Source: Streptomyces tsukubensis | Lineage (GTDB): Bacteria; Actinomycetota; Actinomycetes; Streptomycetales; Streptomycetaceae | Length of the DNA: 64,000 nucleotides | NCBI RefSeq assembly: GCF_009296025.1 | Contig: NZ_CP045178.1 | Coordinates: 7,068,001-7,132,000 of the forward strand | Direction of reading: 5' to 3' | Shown here: positions 1-15,999 of the stretch, in pieces | Position numbering within the stretch: the stretch's first letter is position 1 | Layout: each line of letters starts with the position of its first letter | Notes under the pieces: generated by a model | Told to the model about the DNA's origin: nothing | Databases searched by the model: none | The model's input: the letters and a program-made list of their open reading frames with translations, nothing else | Position numbers and translations under genes: made by a program

Positions 1-7073
<7,073 letters not shown>

Positions 7074-7184
7074 CCGCCGGCCGAGAGGCACCTCACCGAG
7101 CGGCGGGGCGCACCAGGCGCACTAGCCGTACCGGGCACACCAGGCACACCAAGCGCACCAGGCGTACCGGGCGTGTCGGCCGTA

Positions 7185-8420
7185 CTAGCGCGTATGAACC
7201 CGCTGCCACTTCCGCGCGTGCCCGGTGATCGCCCCGAGCACCTCGGGCATGTCCGGGTCCCGGGCCCCTATCAGTACCTGCGAGCCCTGTCCCGGCCCGT
7301 CAATGACCTCACAGACGGCGACGAGCGGAAAGGTCGCGGGCGGGGTGTTCCGCGACCGCCGGCCGGACACCGCTTGCCGCGCGCCCGGCGCCTCCTCGTG
7401 CTGGCGGGAGAAAGCCGCGTACAACCGCACGGCCCGCGGATCGCTGCGGTACGGCGGCCGCACGGTGATCACCCGCAGTGGCCCCGGCAACGGCATCAAC
7501 CCGACCCTCGCGCGTGGGTCAGGGGTCGTACCGAGGACATCGGGGCCCACGTACAGCGGCCCTTTGATGCTCAGTTTCCACGGTCCTGTCCCGGCTACGC
7601 CTCCGGCCACCGGGCGTACCGCGACCGGCTCGACCGGCTCCACCTCGCTCTTGCCCGGCAGCCGGGTCCGTGTCCACCGCCGCAGCCACAGCAGACCGGG
7701 GATCAGGAGGACCACTGCCACAACGGCGAAGACACGCACCACTGCTCCGGGCCGGGGTTCGAGCAGCGCCGCCCCCGCACCGGCACCGCCCGCGATGACG
7801 AAGGTGGACAGCGGGGCCATCGACTGCCAGGCCCCCACCACAGGATGGCGCCGCCCTCGCATCAGCAGCCACAGTGCCGACCACAGCGGTCCGAGGCCGA
7901 AGCCGAAGAGCAGGGAGGCCAGGGCGCCGGGTGTGCTGAAGAGCCGCCCCGGATAGTGGGTGGTGCGCACGGTGACGGTGTCGCCGTCCTCCCCGGCCTG
8001 GATCATCCGCACCGAGCCGCGCCACCAGAACAGCGTCACCGCTTTCTCCGACCGCGCCCGCTCGTATACGGCGTCGGCACTGTTCGACGTGGTGTTTCTG
8101 AAGCTGTACTCCGTCGCCCACCCGTCCGCACGGGCCACCTCCAGCGTGTACAGCCTGCCGGAGCGCTTGGTCTCGTAGCCGGCGTCGCGCACCGTGACTT
8201 GTTCCCGCCGCATGCAGGAGGGCTCGCGGTGGTGGTCCCCGCACACCTTGAGCTGCCCGGTGGGGTGACCGTTCTCGACCACCGTCACCTTGGAGAAGCC
8301 CACGTCGTCCGAGTGGGCCCCTTCCGCGATGCGCCACAGTGCCCAGGCGCTCCCGAGCAGGACGGCAGCGAGAAGTGTGTACACCCCCGCGCGGACGAAG
8401 TCTCCGTTCCTGGCCCTCAT
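7185..8420 (-). CDS. Hypothetical integral membrane protein
   Basis: 411 residues from the ATG at 8420; an in-frame ATG at 8438 is also possible. I see one N-terminal membrane segment (about residues 10-30), then roughly 140 residues probably outside the membrane with several Cys and charged residues, then hydrophobic segments around residues 175-200 and 215-265, and a cytoplasmic C-terminal domain of about 150 residues. It is convergent with the giant gene. The 110-bp gap between them contains a run of 9-bp CRCACCAGG-like repeats. No family recognised with confidence; the layout resembles actinobacterial DUF3592-type proteins. Confidence 0.75.
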   Translation of the reverse strand: MRARNGDFVRAGVYTLLAAVLLGSAWALWRIAEGAHSDDVGFSKVTVVENGHPTGQLKVCGDHHREPSCMRREQVTVRDAGYETKRSGRLYTLEVARADGWATEYSFRNTTSNSADAVYERARSEKAVTLFWWRGSVRMIQAGEDGDTVTVRTTHYPGRLFSTPGALASLLFGFGLGPLWSALWLLMRGRRHPVVGAWQSMAPLSTFVIAGGAGAGAALLEPRPGAVVRVFAVVAVVLLIPGLLWLRRWTRTRLPGKSEVEPVEPVAVRPVAGGVAGTGPWKLSIKGPLYVGPDVLGTTPDPRARVGLMPLPGPLRVITVRPPYRSDPRAVRLYAAFSRQHEEAPGARQAVSGRRSRNTPPATFPLVAVCEVIDGPGQGSQVLIGARDPDMPEVLGAITGHARKWQRVHTR

Positions 8421-8579
8421 ACGAGCCTCGCCCCCCATGCGCGACCGTTTCCCACCGGTCGCGGGAGGTGCCCGACATCCTATCCACCGGGGCAACGGAC
8501 GCCAGGCGCAGGCCAGTCGGGCCTCAGCGGAGCCACCGATCCCCGAGAGGCGGCCGACGGTGCGGCGCGGGACGCCCTA

Positions 8580-9416
8580 CTAGGACCGACGGCCGGGCTT
8601 GCCGCCCTTTCCGCCGCCCCTGCCTCCCTTGGCGCCCTTGTTGCCCTTGGTTCCGTTGCGGGCGCCTGAGCCGCCCGAGCCACCCCGGGGGTTCTTGCCG
8701 GCCGGCTTCCGCGCCGGGGCGGACTTCTTCTTCGCGCCGGTCTTCTCCGCGCGCTTGGTCTGCGGCTGCGCGGCGGGCGCCCCACGCCCCCGTGAGCTGT
8801 TGACGGTACGGCCGCGCACGATCCCGATGAACTCCTCCACCAGCTCCGTCGTCTCCTCCTCCCGCCACGACAGCGCGACGCGCGACGCGGGAATGTCGTC
8901 GCCGCTCACCGTCCGGTACGTGAGGTCCCTGCGCGCGTGCAGACGTGCGAGCGACTGCGGTACGAGGAGAAGCCCCACCCCTGCCGCCACCAACTCGATC
9001 GCGTCGGCCGTGGTGGCCGGGCGCTCCTTCGCGGGCGTGCCGGGCGGCCGTCCCTCTCCCCAGTCGAGGGTGTCGTCGAGGGGGTGCAGCACGACCTCGT
9101 CGGCCAAGTCCTCGGCGGGGACCTCTTCCGTGGCCTCGACCGCCGCGAAGAGGTGGTCCTTGGGGAGCACGACGACGGTCGTCTCGGTGTAGAGGGGGAT
9201 CGCGCTCAGATCCGTACGGTCGATCGGCAGCCGTACGAAACCGGCATCAGCACCCAGCTCCCGCAGTACGCCGGGCGCGTCGGCGGGGGGGAGCTGAGCG
9301 AGGGAGAGCGGGACGTCGGGCAGCCGCTCGTTCCAGATCCTGACCCACTTGGCGGGGGTCACGCCGGGGACGTACGCGAGCCGGAACGAGGGAGGAGATG
9401 CTTCCGAGCTTGTCAC
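8580..9416 (-). CDS. LysR-type substrate-binding domain protein without HTH, with basic C-terminal tail
   Basis: 278 residues from a GTG start. Residues about 10-195 read as a LysR-family effector-binding domain: a FRLAYVPG opening strand, then an alternating alpha/beta pattern with a TTVVVLPKDH strand and a VAAGVGLLLVPQSLA helix. The usual N-terminal winged-helix DNA-binding domain is absent, and the start sits directly before the domain. The last ~70 residues are rich in Lys, Arg, Gly and Pro, with a KKK/KGGKGGR-like composition as in actinobacterial histone-like tails. The gene diverges from the DUF5997 gene across a 61-bp gap, so they may share a control region. A sensor domain with a nucleic-acid-binding tail is my inference. 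Confidence 0.8.
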   Translation of the reverse strand: MTSSEASPPSFRLAYVPGVTPAKWVRIWNERLPDVPLSLAQLPPADAPGVLRELGADAGFVRLPIDRTDLSAIPLYTETTVVVLPKDHLFAAVEATEEVPAEDLADEVVLHPLDDTLDWGEGRPPGTPAKERPATTADAIELVAAGVGLLLVPQSLARLHARRDLTYRTVSGDDIPASRVALSWREEETTELVEEFIGIVRGRTVNSSRGRGAPAAQPQTKRAEKTGAKKKSAPARKPAGKNPRGGSGGSGARNGTKGNKGAKGGRGGGKGGKPGRRS

Positions 9417-9477
9417 CCGGCCAGGCTACCGGCCGTGGTGGTCAACGGTCGCGCACGTACTCGATACCCTTGACGCC

Positions 9478-9891
9478 ATGACGTCGCACCAGAGCACCCA
9501 GACCATGAAGCCCGCCACGGCGGCGAAGAAGCTGGGTGTGTACCTTGAGGCCACCCCCGCGGAATTCCAGGAGGGTGTCGTCTCGCGCTCCGAGCTGAAC
9601 GCGTTGCAGACCGACCCCCCGCAGTGGCTCCAGAACCTGCGCGCGGACGGGCCGCACCCCCGCCCGGTGGTCGCGTCGAAGCTGGGCGTCTCGATCTCGG
9701 GTCTGGCGCGGGGCGGAGTCACCGAGGCCCTCACCACGGAGCAGATCGAGGCACTGAAGGCCCAGGCTCCGGAGTGGCTCCAGAAGGAGCGGGCCATGCA
9801 GGCCGAGGTCCGCAAGGAGACGGTCCGCATCAAGGAACTGCACGCCGAGCAGGCGGCCAAGCGCGCCGACCGGGACGACCAGGACCGCTGA
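9478..9891 (+). CDS. DUF5997 family protein
   Basis: 137 residues. The start is the ATG at 9478; an upstream in-frame ATG at 9349 would overlap the divergent gene. The sequence has the conserved core TAAKKLGVYLEATP, then a repeated WLQ...L/GG pattern suggesting two similar helical units (PPQWLQNLRADGP and APEWLQKERAMQ), and ends in a charged helix. I recognise it as the small soluble family DUF5997, which commonly sits beside the LysR-like sensor protein found here. Function unknown; the fixed pairing suggests they work together. Confidence 0.85.
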   Translation: MTSHQSTQTMKPATAAKKLGVYLEATPAEFQEGVVSRSELNALQTDPPQWLQNLRADGPHPRPVVASKLGVSISGLARGGVTEALTTEQIEALKAQAPEWLQKERAMQAEVRKETVRIKELHAEQAAKRADRDDQDR

Positions 9892-10057
9892 TCGGTTCTC
9901 CCTCTCAGGGTGTGGGCACGCGGTCACGCCTCGCCTCGACCCCCGGGCCCCACGCCGAAGGGGCGTAAGGGGTCCTGCCTCCAGGACGTAGGAGCGCCGC
10001 GCGGAGCGGGCTCCTCAGGACCGGTGATTTCGCCGATGCGGCCGGGCGCGGGACGGG

Positions 10058-10114
10058 TTGACAGTGACACGGCAAGTCACCCGGTGAAGATGCCGGGCCC
10101 CCCGCCAGAGAGGA
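10058..10114 (+). promoter_or_regulatory. Possible promoter/operator and RBS ahead of the cutinase gene
   Basis: A TTGACA hexamer lies at 10058-10063. It is followed by a short inverted repeat, GTGAC-7 nt-GTCAC (10064-10080), that could be an operator. No good -10 box sits at 17-18 bp, so the promoter call is weak. AGAGAGGA at 10107-10114 is a plausible ribosome binding site 10 nt before the GTG start at 10125. Confidence 0.3.
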
Positions 10115-10124
10115 CGACTGCGTC

Positions 10125-11090
10125 GTGCAGCAGCACCAGAGCACCAGCGTCACCACCCAGGTCCCCCCACCGCTCTCCTCCGGTTCCGAGCACGGCAGGG
10201 GCCGCCGCCCCGGACGCCGGACACGCCCCTTCGCCGGCGCGCTCGCGGCGCTGGCCGCCGTCGTGGCGCTCGGCACCGCGGCCACCCCCAGCGCCCACGC
10301 GGCCGACAACCCGTACGAGCGGGGCCCCGCCCCCAGCAACTCCAGCATCGAGGCGCTCCGCGGTTCCTACTCCGTCTCGGAGACGAGAGTCTCCTCGCTC
10401 TCCGTCTCGGGTTTCGGAGGCGGCACCATCTACTACCCGACGAGCACCGCGGACGGGACCTTCGGGGCCGTCGTCGTCGCGCCCGGCTTCACCGCCACCC
10501 AGTCCTCCATGGCATGGCTGGGCCCGCGACTGGCCTCGCAGGGCTTCGTCGTCTTCACCATCGACACCCTCACCACGCTCGACCAGCCCGACTCACGCGG
10601 CCGTCAGATGCTGTCCGCGCTCGACTACCTCACTGGACAGAGCTCGATACGTACGCGGGTCGACAGCAGCAGGCTCGGGGTGATGGGTCACTCCATGGGC
10701 GGCGGCGGCACTCTGGAGGCCGCGAAGTCCCGTCCCTCGCTCCAGGCCGCGATCCCGCTGACACCGTGGAACCTCGACAAGACGTGGCCGGAGGTGTCCA
10801 CACCGACCCTGGTCGTCGGCGCCGACGGCGACACGATCGCGCCGGTCCTCACCCACGCGGAACCCTTCTACGGAAGCCTTCCCTCGTCCACGGACCGCGC
10901 GTATCTGGAGCTGAACAACGCGACGCACTTCTCGCCGAACACCTCCAACACGACGATCGCGAAGTACAGCATTTCCTGGCTCAAGCGGTTCATCGACAAT
11001 GACACCCGCTACGAGCAGTTCCTCTGCCCGCTGCCGCAGCCGAGTCTGACCATCGACGAGTACCGGGGCAACTGCCCGCACAACGGCTGA
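10125..11090 (+). CDS. Secreted cutinase / polyester hydrolase of the actinobacterial PET-hydrolase family
   Basis: 321 residues with a signal peptide; predicted cleavage follows the AHA at residues 57-59, and an RR pair precedes the hydrophobic core. The mature start NPYERGPAP and the later [31 protein letters not shown] and [12 protein letters not shown] blocks are those of Thermobifida cutinases and leaf-branch-compost cutinase. The alpha/beta-hydrolase triad is complete: Ser190 in GHSMGGGG, Asp236 in GADGDTIAP, His268 in ATHFSP. Trp215 (TPWNLDK) matches the substrate-clamp Trp. The other clamp position, usually Tyr in GYT, is Phe122 (PGFTAT). Cys301 and Cys317 match the C-terminal disulfide. 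These enzymes hydrolyse cutin and aliphatic polyesters, and several hydrolyse PET; activity of this one is inferred. A strong hairpin terminator follows. Confidence 0.93.
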   Translation: MQQHQSTSVTTQVPPPLSSGSEHGRGRRPGRRTRPFAGALAALAAVVALGTAATPSAHAADNPYERGPAPSNSSIEALRGSYSVSETRVSSLSVSGFGGGTIYYPTSTADGTFGAVVVAPGFTATQSSMAWLGPRLASQGFVVFTIDTLTTLDQPDSRGRQMLSALDYLTGQSSIRTRVDSSRLGVMGHSMGGGGTLEAAKSRPSLQAAIPLTPWNLDKTWPEVSTPTLVVGADGDTIAPVLTHAEPFYGSLPSSTDRAYLELNNATHFSPNTSNTTIAKYSISWLKRFIDNDTRYEQFLCPLPQPSLTIDEYRGNCPHNG

Positions 11091-11120
11091 CCCCGGAAGA
11101 CGCCCCCGCCCCACGCACCC

Positions 11121-11155
11121 GGTGGCGGCCACGCCGAGAAGGTGTGGCCGCCACC
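11121..11155 (+). terminator. Hairpin terminator after the cutinase gene
   Basis: A perfect 12-bp GC stem (11121-11132 with 11144-11155) encloses an 11-nt loop, 30 bp after the cutinase stop. There is no U-tract, as is common for Streptomyces terminators. Confidence 0.75.
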
Positions 11156-11318
11156 GGCCTTGTGCCCCGGCACAGATGTGGTCCCTCAGCCCTGGGCACC
11201 GGCACACCCTGCCAGCACCACTTCGGGCACCGGCGCAGGCGGGGCGGGTCCCGAGCCGTCCGGGTACGCGTGGACAGTGGCCTTCCGAGGCGCGTTACGC
11301 GCGGGTAACGTCACCGCA

Positions 11319-14300
11319 ATGACGCGACGGACGAGCGCGCGAGACCTTCCACCGATGCACGGCCGCGCCACGGAGTGGCGGGCGGTGTCGACCCTCCTGG
11401 ACCGGACGGGGTCAGGCGGGGGAGCGCTCCTCGTGACCGCGGGGCCGGGGTTCGGCCGCACCACCCTGCTGGAACACGCCGCCCACGCCCCTGGTTCCCG
11501 CCACGTACTCCGGGCCAGGGGCGTCCTCGCCGAGAGCCGCATACCGTACGGCGGACTGCACGCGGTGCGGTACGCGGCACTCGACGGGGGACGCCGGGGC
11601 GCGTCCGCCGTCGATACCGGGGGCCAGCCACCCGCGGACCAAAGGCGCCGGGCCGGGCGGGCCGCCGAAGCCCAGGACGGGCTGCTCACACTCCTGCGGG
11701 AGGTGGGGGCGCGGGGCCCCGTCCTCCTCTGTGTCGACGACGCCCATCTGTGGGACGCCCCCTCGCGGGCCGCACTCGGCTTCGCGGCCAGAAGGGCGCA
11801 CGCGGTGGGCCCGGTGGTCCTGCTCGTGTCCGTCGCGGGGCACCGGGCCGCGGACCCCGACTTCGCGGGACTGCCCGTGCTGGACCTCGGCCCGTTGCCC
11901 CGCCAGGCGTCCGAAGCCCTCCTCGACGATCTGCCCGAGGCGCCCAAGGACCCGGCGGTCCGTGCCGAGTTACTGGTCCGGGCCGCGGGCAACCCCGCAC
12001 TCCTGCTCGCCCTCGTCCGGCGCCTGTCGGCCGCCGAACGGGCAGGACATGCGGTACTGCCCGACGCGAACGCCGAGGCCGAGCTGCTCGGCGAACTGTT
12101 GAACAGCGTGCTGGGCCCGCCCCTCACCGCCCCCTCCACCCTCGGCCCCTCGACGGGCCCGGGGGCGCACCTGGCACTGGTCGCGGCAGCGGCACACGAA
12201 CACGAACGGGAAGGCGCGGGAGCCGACGCCCGCCTCGTCCACCGCGCGGCCACGCTCCTCGCCCGCGCGGCGGGGCTGGCTGCCGTACCGGGGACGGAAG
12301 CGCCGGGGACGGCCGTACCGGGGGCTGCCGTGCCTGGGGTGGCCGTACCGGCGGCGGACGCGCCGAAAGGCCGTACCGACTTCGGCACTCCGGGAGAGCC
12401 CGGAACCTGGCCGGACGTCCTGCGCGTGGTCGGTGCCCGAGTCCACTTCACCGCCGACCTCATACGCCGTGCCGTCTACGCCACCGCCCCGCCCGGCCCG
12501 CGCGGCAGCGCCCACCGAGCGCTCGCCCGGCTCCTGGAGGCCGACGGCCGGCCTCTCGCGGCGCTCCTGCACCGGGCACTGGCGGCGCCGGCCCCGTCAC
12601 CCGCCCTCGCGGCGGAACTCGCCAGGGCCGCCGCCGACCCGGCAACGCCGGACGCCGGCCGACTGCGGGGGGCGGCCCTCGCCCGCGCCGCCGAGCTGGC
12701 AGGCGACGAGGGCTCACGCGCCCGCTGGCGCACGGACGCGGCCGAACACGCCCTGCGCGCCGACCGTCCCCACGAGGCCCGCAGGCTACTGCTCGCCGCG
12801 GTGAGCGGCGGCCCCGCGCCGCGTGCCGTACGCGGCCGGGCCGAACTGCTGCGTGGCCGAATGGCGTTGCGCGAGGGCCCGATGGCCGACGCGCACGCGT
12901 CCCTGATGCTCGCGGCCTCACTGCTCGGCCCCACCGGTCATGGCGCCACCGAGGCGCGGCTCGCCGCCGCCGACGCCGCGTGGGCCGCGGGGGACGTGAC
13001 GGCCTGCCTGACCGCACTGGGAGCCGGTACCCGGGACCCGGATCCGGCCCCCGAGGGAACCTGGGAGCCGCCCGCCGTGTCCGGTACTTCGGACTCCGGG
13101 CCGGTCCTCGAAGGGGTCTGGGAGCCGCCCGCCGTGTCCGGTACTCCGAACTCCCGCCCGGCCCCCGGAGGGGCCTGGCAGCCGCCCGCCGTGTCTCTCC
13201 CCCCTCCTCCCCACGGGGTGCGACCCGCACCGCGCCCGGCGATGTGGGGCGGCGGTCGGACCGACCTCGCCCGCGACTACGGCCTGGGCATGCGCGCCCT
13301 GCTTGAGGCGCGGCTCGACCGGGCGGCCCGGCCGCTGCGCCGCGTACTGGAGCAGGCGCGGGAGGAGGACACGCCGGAAGTACTGCTACGAGCAGGGGCG
13401 GCGGCGCTCCTGCTCGGTGACGTGGGTGCCGCGTGCGGCCTCGGGGCGCGCGCGCTGGCCGCGGCCCGTGCGGTGGAGCCGGGACTCCTCGTCCCCCGGG
13501 CCCTGGAACACCTCGCCTACGCCGAACTCCGCGCGGGAAGGCACGCCAGAGCCCGCGCCCACGCCGAGGAGGGACTGCGCGCGGCGCTCCGCTCGGGCCA
13601 GGTCAACCTCGTCGCCCACCATCACGCGGTACTCGCTCTGGCGGCGTCCATCGAGGGCGACACGAAAGTGGTGGCGGGGCATGTGGCGGCGGCCCGGGTG
13701 ACGGCGCGCCGCAACGGGTTGGCACAGGCGGCGACCCTGGCCGAATGGGCTGCGGGGCGAACGGAGTTGGGGCGGGGCCGCCTGGTCGAGGCCGCCGCCC
13801 GTCTGGGCCCCCTGGTGCGCCCGGGTGGACCGGGCGGACATTTCGCCGTGCGGATGCTGGTCATGCCCTGCGCCGTCGAGGCGGCGGTGCTCGCGGGACG
13901 GCCGGAGGAGGCCCGCGCGACGGCCGAGGAGTTCGCCCTGTGGGCGGATTTCGGCGCCGATGCGCAGGCCCTGCCGCAACTCGCGCGATGCAAAGCCCTG
14001 TTGGCCCCACCGGAGATGGCGGGGCCACTGTTCGAGCAGGCGCTGGCCCTGCACGAACAGTGTCAGGGAGGCGACTTCGAACAGGCCCGCACCCAACTTC
14101 TGTACGGCAAGTGGCTGCGGCGCAGACGCAGACCCCGCGAGGCGGGCGACCGGCTACGAGAGGCCCTGACCGCCTTCGACCGCTGCGGGGCGCACCTCTG
14201 GGCCGAGCAGGCGCGCGGTGAACTGCGGGCAGGAGGTGCGGGGGTGAGCGACGCGCGCGCGGGAGCACTCACCTGCCTGACACCGCAGCAACTGCGTATC

Positions 14301-14474
14301 GCCCGATGCGTCGCCGAGGGCGCCACCAACCGAGAGGTGGCGCTGCGTCTGTCGGTGAGTACCCGCACCGTCGACCACCACCTCCGCAATGTCTTCGCCC
14401 AGCTCGGCGTGCGCTCCCGCGTGGAACTCGCGCGCCTGGTCGAACGGACGGAGAAGACGGGGGCGCGCCCGTAG
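11319..14474 (+). CDS. LAL-type LuxR family transcriptional regulator
   Basis: 1,051 residues from the ATG at 11319; upstream in-frame starts would run into the terminator hairpin. An N-terminal STAND/AAA-type ATPase has a Walker A-like segment at residues 42-49 (GPGFGRTT) with Arg47 where Lys is usual, and a good Walker B (LLCVDDAHLWD). A long helical, TPR-like middle follows, then a LuxR HTH at the C-terminus (LTPQQLRIARCVAEGATNREVA through STRTVDHHLRNVF). At 13053-13200 a 19-residue unit with the core WEPPAVSGT is repeated about 2.6 times, and around 12290-12365 a Pro-Gly-Ala five-residue motif is repeated. Large LuxR regulators of this type usually activate catabolic or secondary-metabolite genes. 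The GH114 gene is convergent, only 38 bp away. Confidence 0.9.
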   Translation: MTRRTSARDLPPMHGRATEWRAVSTLLDRTGSGGGALLVTAGPGFGRTTLLEHAAHAPGSRHVLRARGVLAESRIPYGGLHAVRYAALDGGRRGASAVDTGGQPPADQRRRAGRAAEAQDGLLTLLREVGARGPVLLCVDDAHLWDAPSRAALGFAARRAHAVGPVVLLVSVAGHRAADPDFAGLPVLDLGPLPRQASEALLDDLPEAPKDPAVRAELLVRAAGNPALLLALVRRLSAAERAGHAVLPDANAEAELLGELLNSVLGPPLTAPSTLGPSTGPGAHLALVAAAAHEHEREGAGADARLVHRAATLLARAAGLAAVPGTEAPGTAVPGAAVPGVAVPAADAPKGRTDFGTPGEPGTWPDVLRVVGARVHFTADLIRRAVYATAPPGPRGSAHRALARLLEADGRPLAALLHRALAAPAPSPALAAELARAAADPATPDAGRLRGAALARAAELAGDEGSRARWRTDAAEHALRADRPHEARRLLLAAVSGGPAPRAVRGRAELLRGRMALREGPMADAHASLMLAASLLGPTGHGATEARLAAADAAWAAGDVTACLTALGAGTRDPDPAPEGTWEPPAVSGTSDSGPVLEGVWEPPAVSGTPNSRPAPGGAWQPPAVSLPPPPHGVRPAPRPAMWGGGRTDLARDYGLGMRALLEARLDRAARPLRRVLEQAREEDTPEVLLRAGAAALLLGDVGAACGLGARALAAARAVEPGLLVPRALEHLAYAELRAGRHARARAHAEEGLRAALRSGQVNLVAHHHAVLALAASIEGDTKVVAGHVAAARVTARRNGLAQAATLAEWAAGRTELGRGRLVEAAARLGPLVRPGGPGGHFAVRMLVMPCAVEAAVLAGRPEEARATAEEFALWADFGADAQALPQLARCKALLAPPEMAGPLFEQALALHEQCQGGDFEQARTQLLYGKWLRRRRRPREAGDRLREALTAFDRCGAHLWAEQARGELRAGGAGVSDARAGALTCLTPQQLRIARCVAEGATNREVALRLSVSTRTVDHHLRNVFAQLGVRSRVELARLVERTEKTGARP
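13053..13200 (+). repeat. 57-bp tandem repeat inside the LAL regulator gene
   Basis: Units begin at 13053, 13110 and 13167. Each encodes a 19-residue stretch with the WEPPAVSGT core, the third being truncated and diverged. The 57-bp period is in frame, so this is a linker expansion rather than a disruption. Confidence 0.9.
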
Positions 14475-14512
14475 CGGCGCACCTCACCCGCCCGATGACG
14501 CGGCCTTGTCCT

Positions 14513-15340
14513 TCAGCAGGCCCGGCGCCACGCCCCCAGCTCCCACCCCTTTCGCATGGAGGAGAGTCCCAGCCTGCGGGACTCGGGGCAGAAGCGGTGG
14601 GTGGGCTCGGTGTACTCGACGTGGAAGACCGCCTTGCCGCCCTTGACGAACGGTGTGAGCCGGGCGCACTCGTGGTACTGCGCGCACTGCTCGTTGACCG
14701 CGAAGTCGAAGGCGTGAACGAGCTGCGGGATCTGCGGCAGGTCGTTCTTCAGGCCCACGGCCAGGCCACGATCGTGGGCGATGTCAGCGATCATGCGGTT
14801 GTACGTGAGCTGGTCCCGCGCGGTGAGCGGGAAGCCGGTGTCGTCGGCGTACCCCTCCACGAGGTCGGGCTCCACCGCGTCGAACCCCTTCTTGCCGCAC
14901 ATGTCGAACCGCCGCTCCATGATCGGCCGCAGCAGGGAGATCCGCCGGATGTCGAGCCAGCGCTCGCCCTGCCAGCCGTTCGGCCCGCCCAGCACCGAGC
15001 GGGGAAAGGCGTCCTTGTCGGGTCGGTAGTCCTCCCAGGCGCCCACGTTGATGTAGCAGATCACCTTGCGGCCTGCGCGGTGCAGCCGGGCCACGTCCGC
15101 GGCGGTGTTCTCGAAGCCGTCGATGTCGTAGACCGGCACGTCGGCCGAGTCGGCGTCGACCTTCCCGTCGAGCTGCCACTGCCAGGCCAGCCCGGGACGG
15201 GGCTGCCACAGTCGCTGCCGGGGCGCGTCCGACGAAGTGCCCCGGCCGCCGCCCGTACCGGAACAACCGGTCAGTACGGTCGTCACCGAGACCGCGAGCA
15301 CGATCAGGAGGGTCGCCCACGTCCGGGCTCCGTGGATCAC
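14513..15340 (-). CDS. GH114-like endo-alpha-1,4-polygalactosaminidase lipoprotein
   Basis: 275 residues from the GTG at 15340, whose GTGA overlaps the stop of the upstream gene. The N-terminus is a lipoprotein signal with lipobox LTGC (Cys26), so the enzyme should sit on the outer face of the membrane. The rest is a TIM-barrel of the GH114 type: WQWQLDGKV and PVYDIDGFEN (Asp72) early, KVICYINVGAWEDYRPD, and the catalytic-strand motif GFDAVEPDLVEGY (Glu157, Asp159), then a GLAVGLKND strand. GH114 enzymes, including Aspergillus Ega3, cleave alpha-1,4-linked galactosamine polymers. It is the last gene of the operon and probably trims, releases or recycles the polymer made by it. Confidence 0.88.
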   Translation of the reverse strand: MIHGARTWATLLIVLAVSVTTVLTGCSGTGGGRGTSSDAPRQRLWQPRPGLAWQWQLDGKVDADSADVPVYDIDGFENTAADVARLHRAGRKVICYINVGAWEDYRPDKDAFPRSVLGGPNGWQGERWLDIRRISLLRPIMERRFDMCGKKGFDAVEPDLVEGYADDTGFPLTARDQLTYNRMIADIAHDRGLAVGLKNDLPQIPQLVHAFDFAVNEQCAQYHECARLTPFVKGGKAVFHVEYTEPTHRFCPESRRLGLSSMRKGWELGAWRRAC

Positions 15341-15999
15341 CGTCCCGCCCCCGACAGTACCGGTGTAAGCCCGGACCAGGGATTGGGCGGTTCCCCGGTC
15401 ACCGGTCCCGACACGGCGGCGCCACGCTCCCCGGCGGTGCGCACGGCCAGCGGGGCCAACGCGTCGGGCACGCCGTACACCAGATGGCAGAATCGCTCGG
15501 GCGGATGGCGCGCCGTCCAGTCGGGTCTGCTGAACGCCGACACATAGGTGGTCCAGGGGCCCTCGAACGTGACGACGAGATCGGCGTTCCTGGCGTAGCC
15601 GGGGGCCGGGTGCACGCCCGGATTGAGGACCACGAGCGACGCGCCCTGTCTGCGCAGCGCGCGCACCAGCTTTCGGTAGGCGGGCAACGCGTCCTCGGAC
15701 GCGCTCACCCGGTCCAGGAAACAGCCCTCGGTCGCGTACCACTCCCGGTGCCGAGCGGCGTCGGCGGTGACATCCGCGGCGGGGCGGGTGCCGTAGTCGG
15801 TGTCCACGTAGCCGAGCAGCCGGGCGCCCGCTCCGCGCAGCGCGTCCGCCGCGGAGACGAAGGCGGGATCGGGCGCGTCGCCCGGCCCGTCCGCGGGGTT
15901 GAGTACCACCGCGTAGGTACGGTCGGCCGCGGTGATGAGCCGGTGCCAGGCGCCGGGGTCCACGGCCGGGTGGATGTACAGGGGGATCAGCAGGCTCAC
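15337..15999 (-). CDS. Spherulation-specific family 4 (GH135/Sph3-like) protein
   Basis: 220 residues from the GTG at 15999, in a GTGA overlap with the SDR stop; its own stop overlaps the GH114 start the same way. The sequence follows the spherulin-4 pattern: IPLYIHPAVDPGAWHRL, the AVVLNPADGPG strand, LLGYVDTDYGTR, a GCFLDRVS strand, VVLNPG and a VVTFEGPW strand carrying a candidate acidic residue. As I remember the family, FLD/FFD is followed by Glu; here it is Arg. The Aspergillus homologue Sph3 is an endo-acting hydrolase of galactosaminogalactan. No signal peptide or membrane anchor is seen, which is odd for a glycan hydrolase, so a cytoplasmic or membrane-associated role is possible. Confidence 0.75.
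   Translation of the reverse strand: MSLLIPLYIHPAVDPGAWHRLITAADRTYAVVLNPADGPGDAPDPAFVSAADALRGAGARLLGYVDTDYGTRPAADVTADAARHREWYATEGCFLDRVSASEDALPAYRKLVRALRRQGASLVVLNPGVHPAPGYARNADLVVTFEGPWTTYVSAFSRPDWTARHPPERFCHLVYGVPDALAPLAVRTAGERGAAVSGPVTGEPPNPWSGLTPVLSGAGR

Noticed and set aside
11375..13306. Plus-strand 643-codon frame inside the LAL gene
   Set aside because: Arg/Pro-rich shadow with no motif; the LAL frame has Walker B and LuxR HTH motifs.
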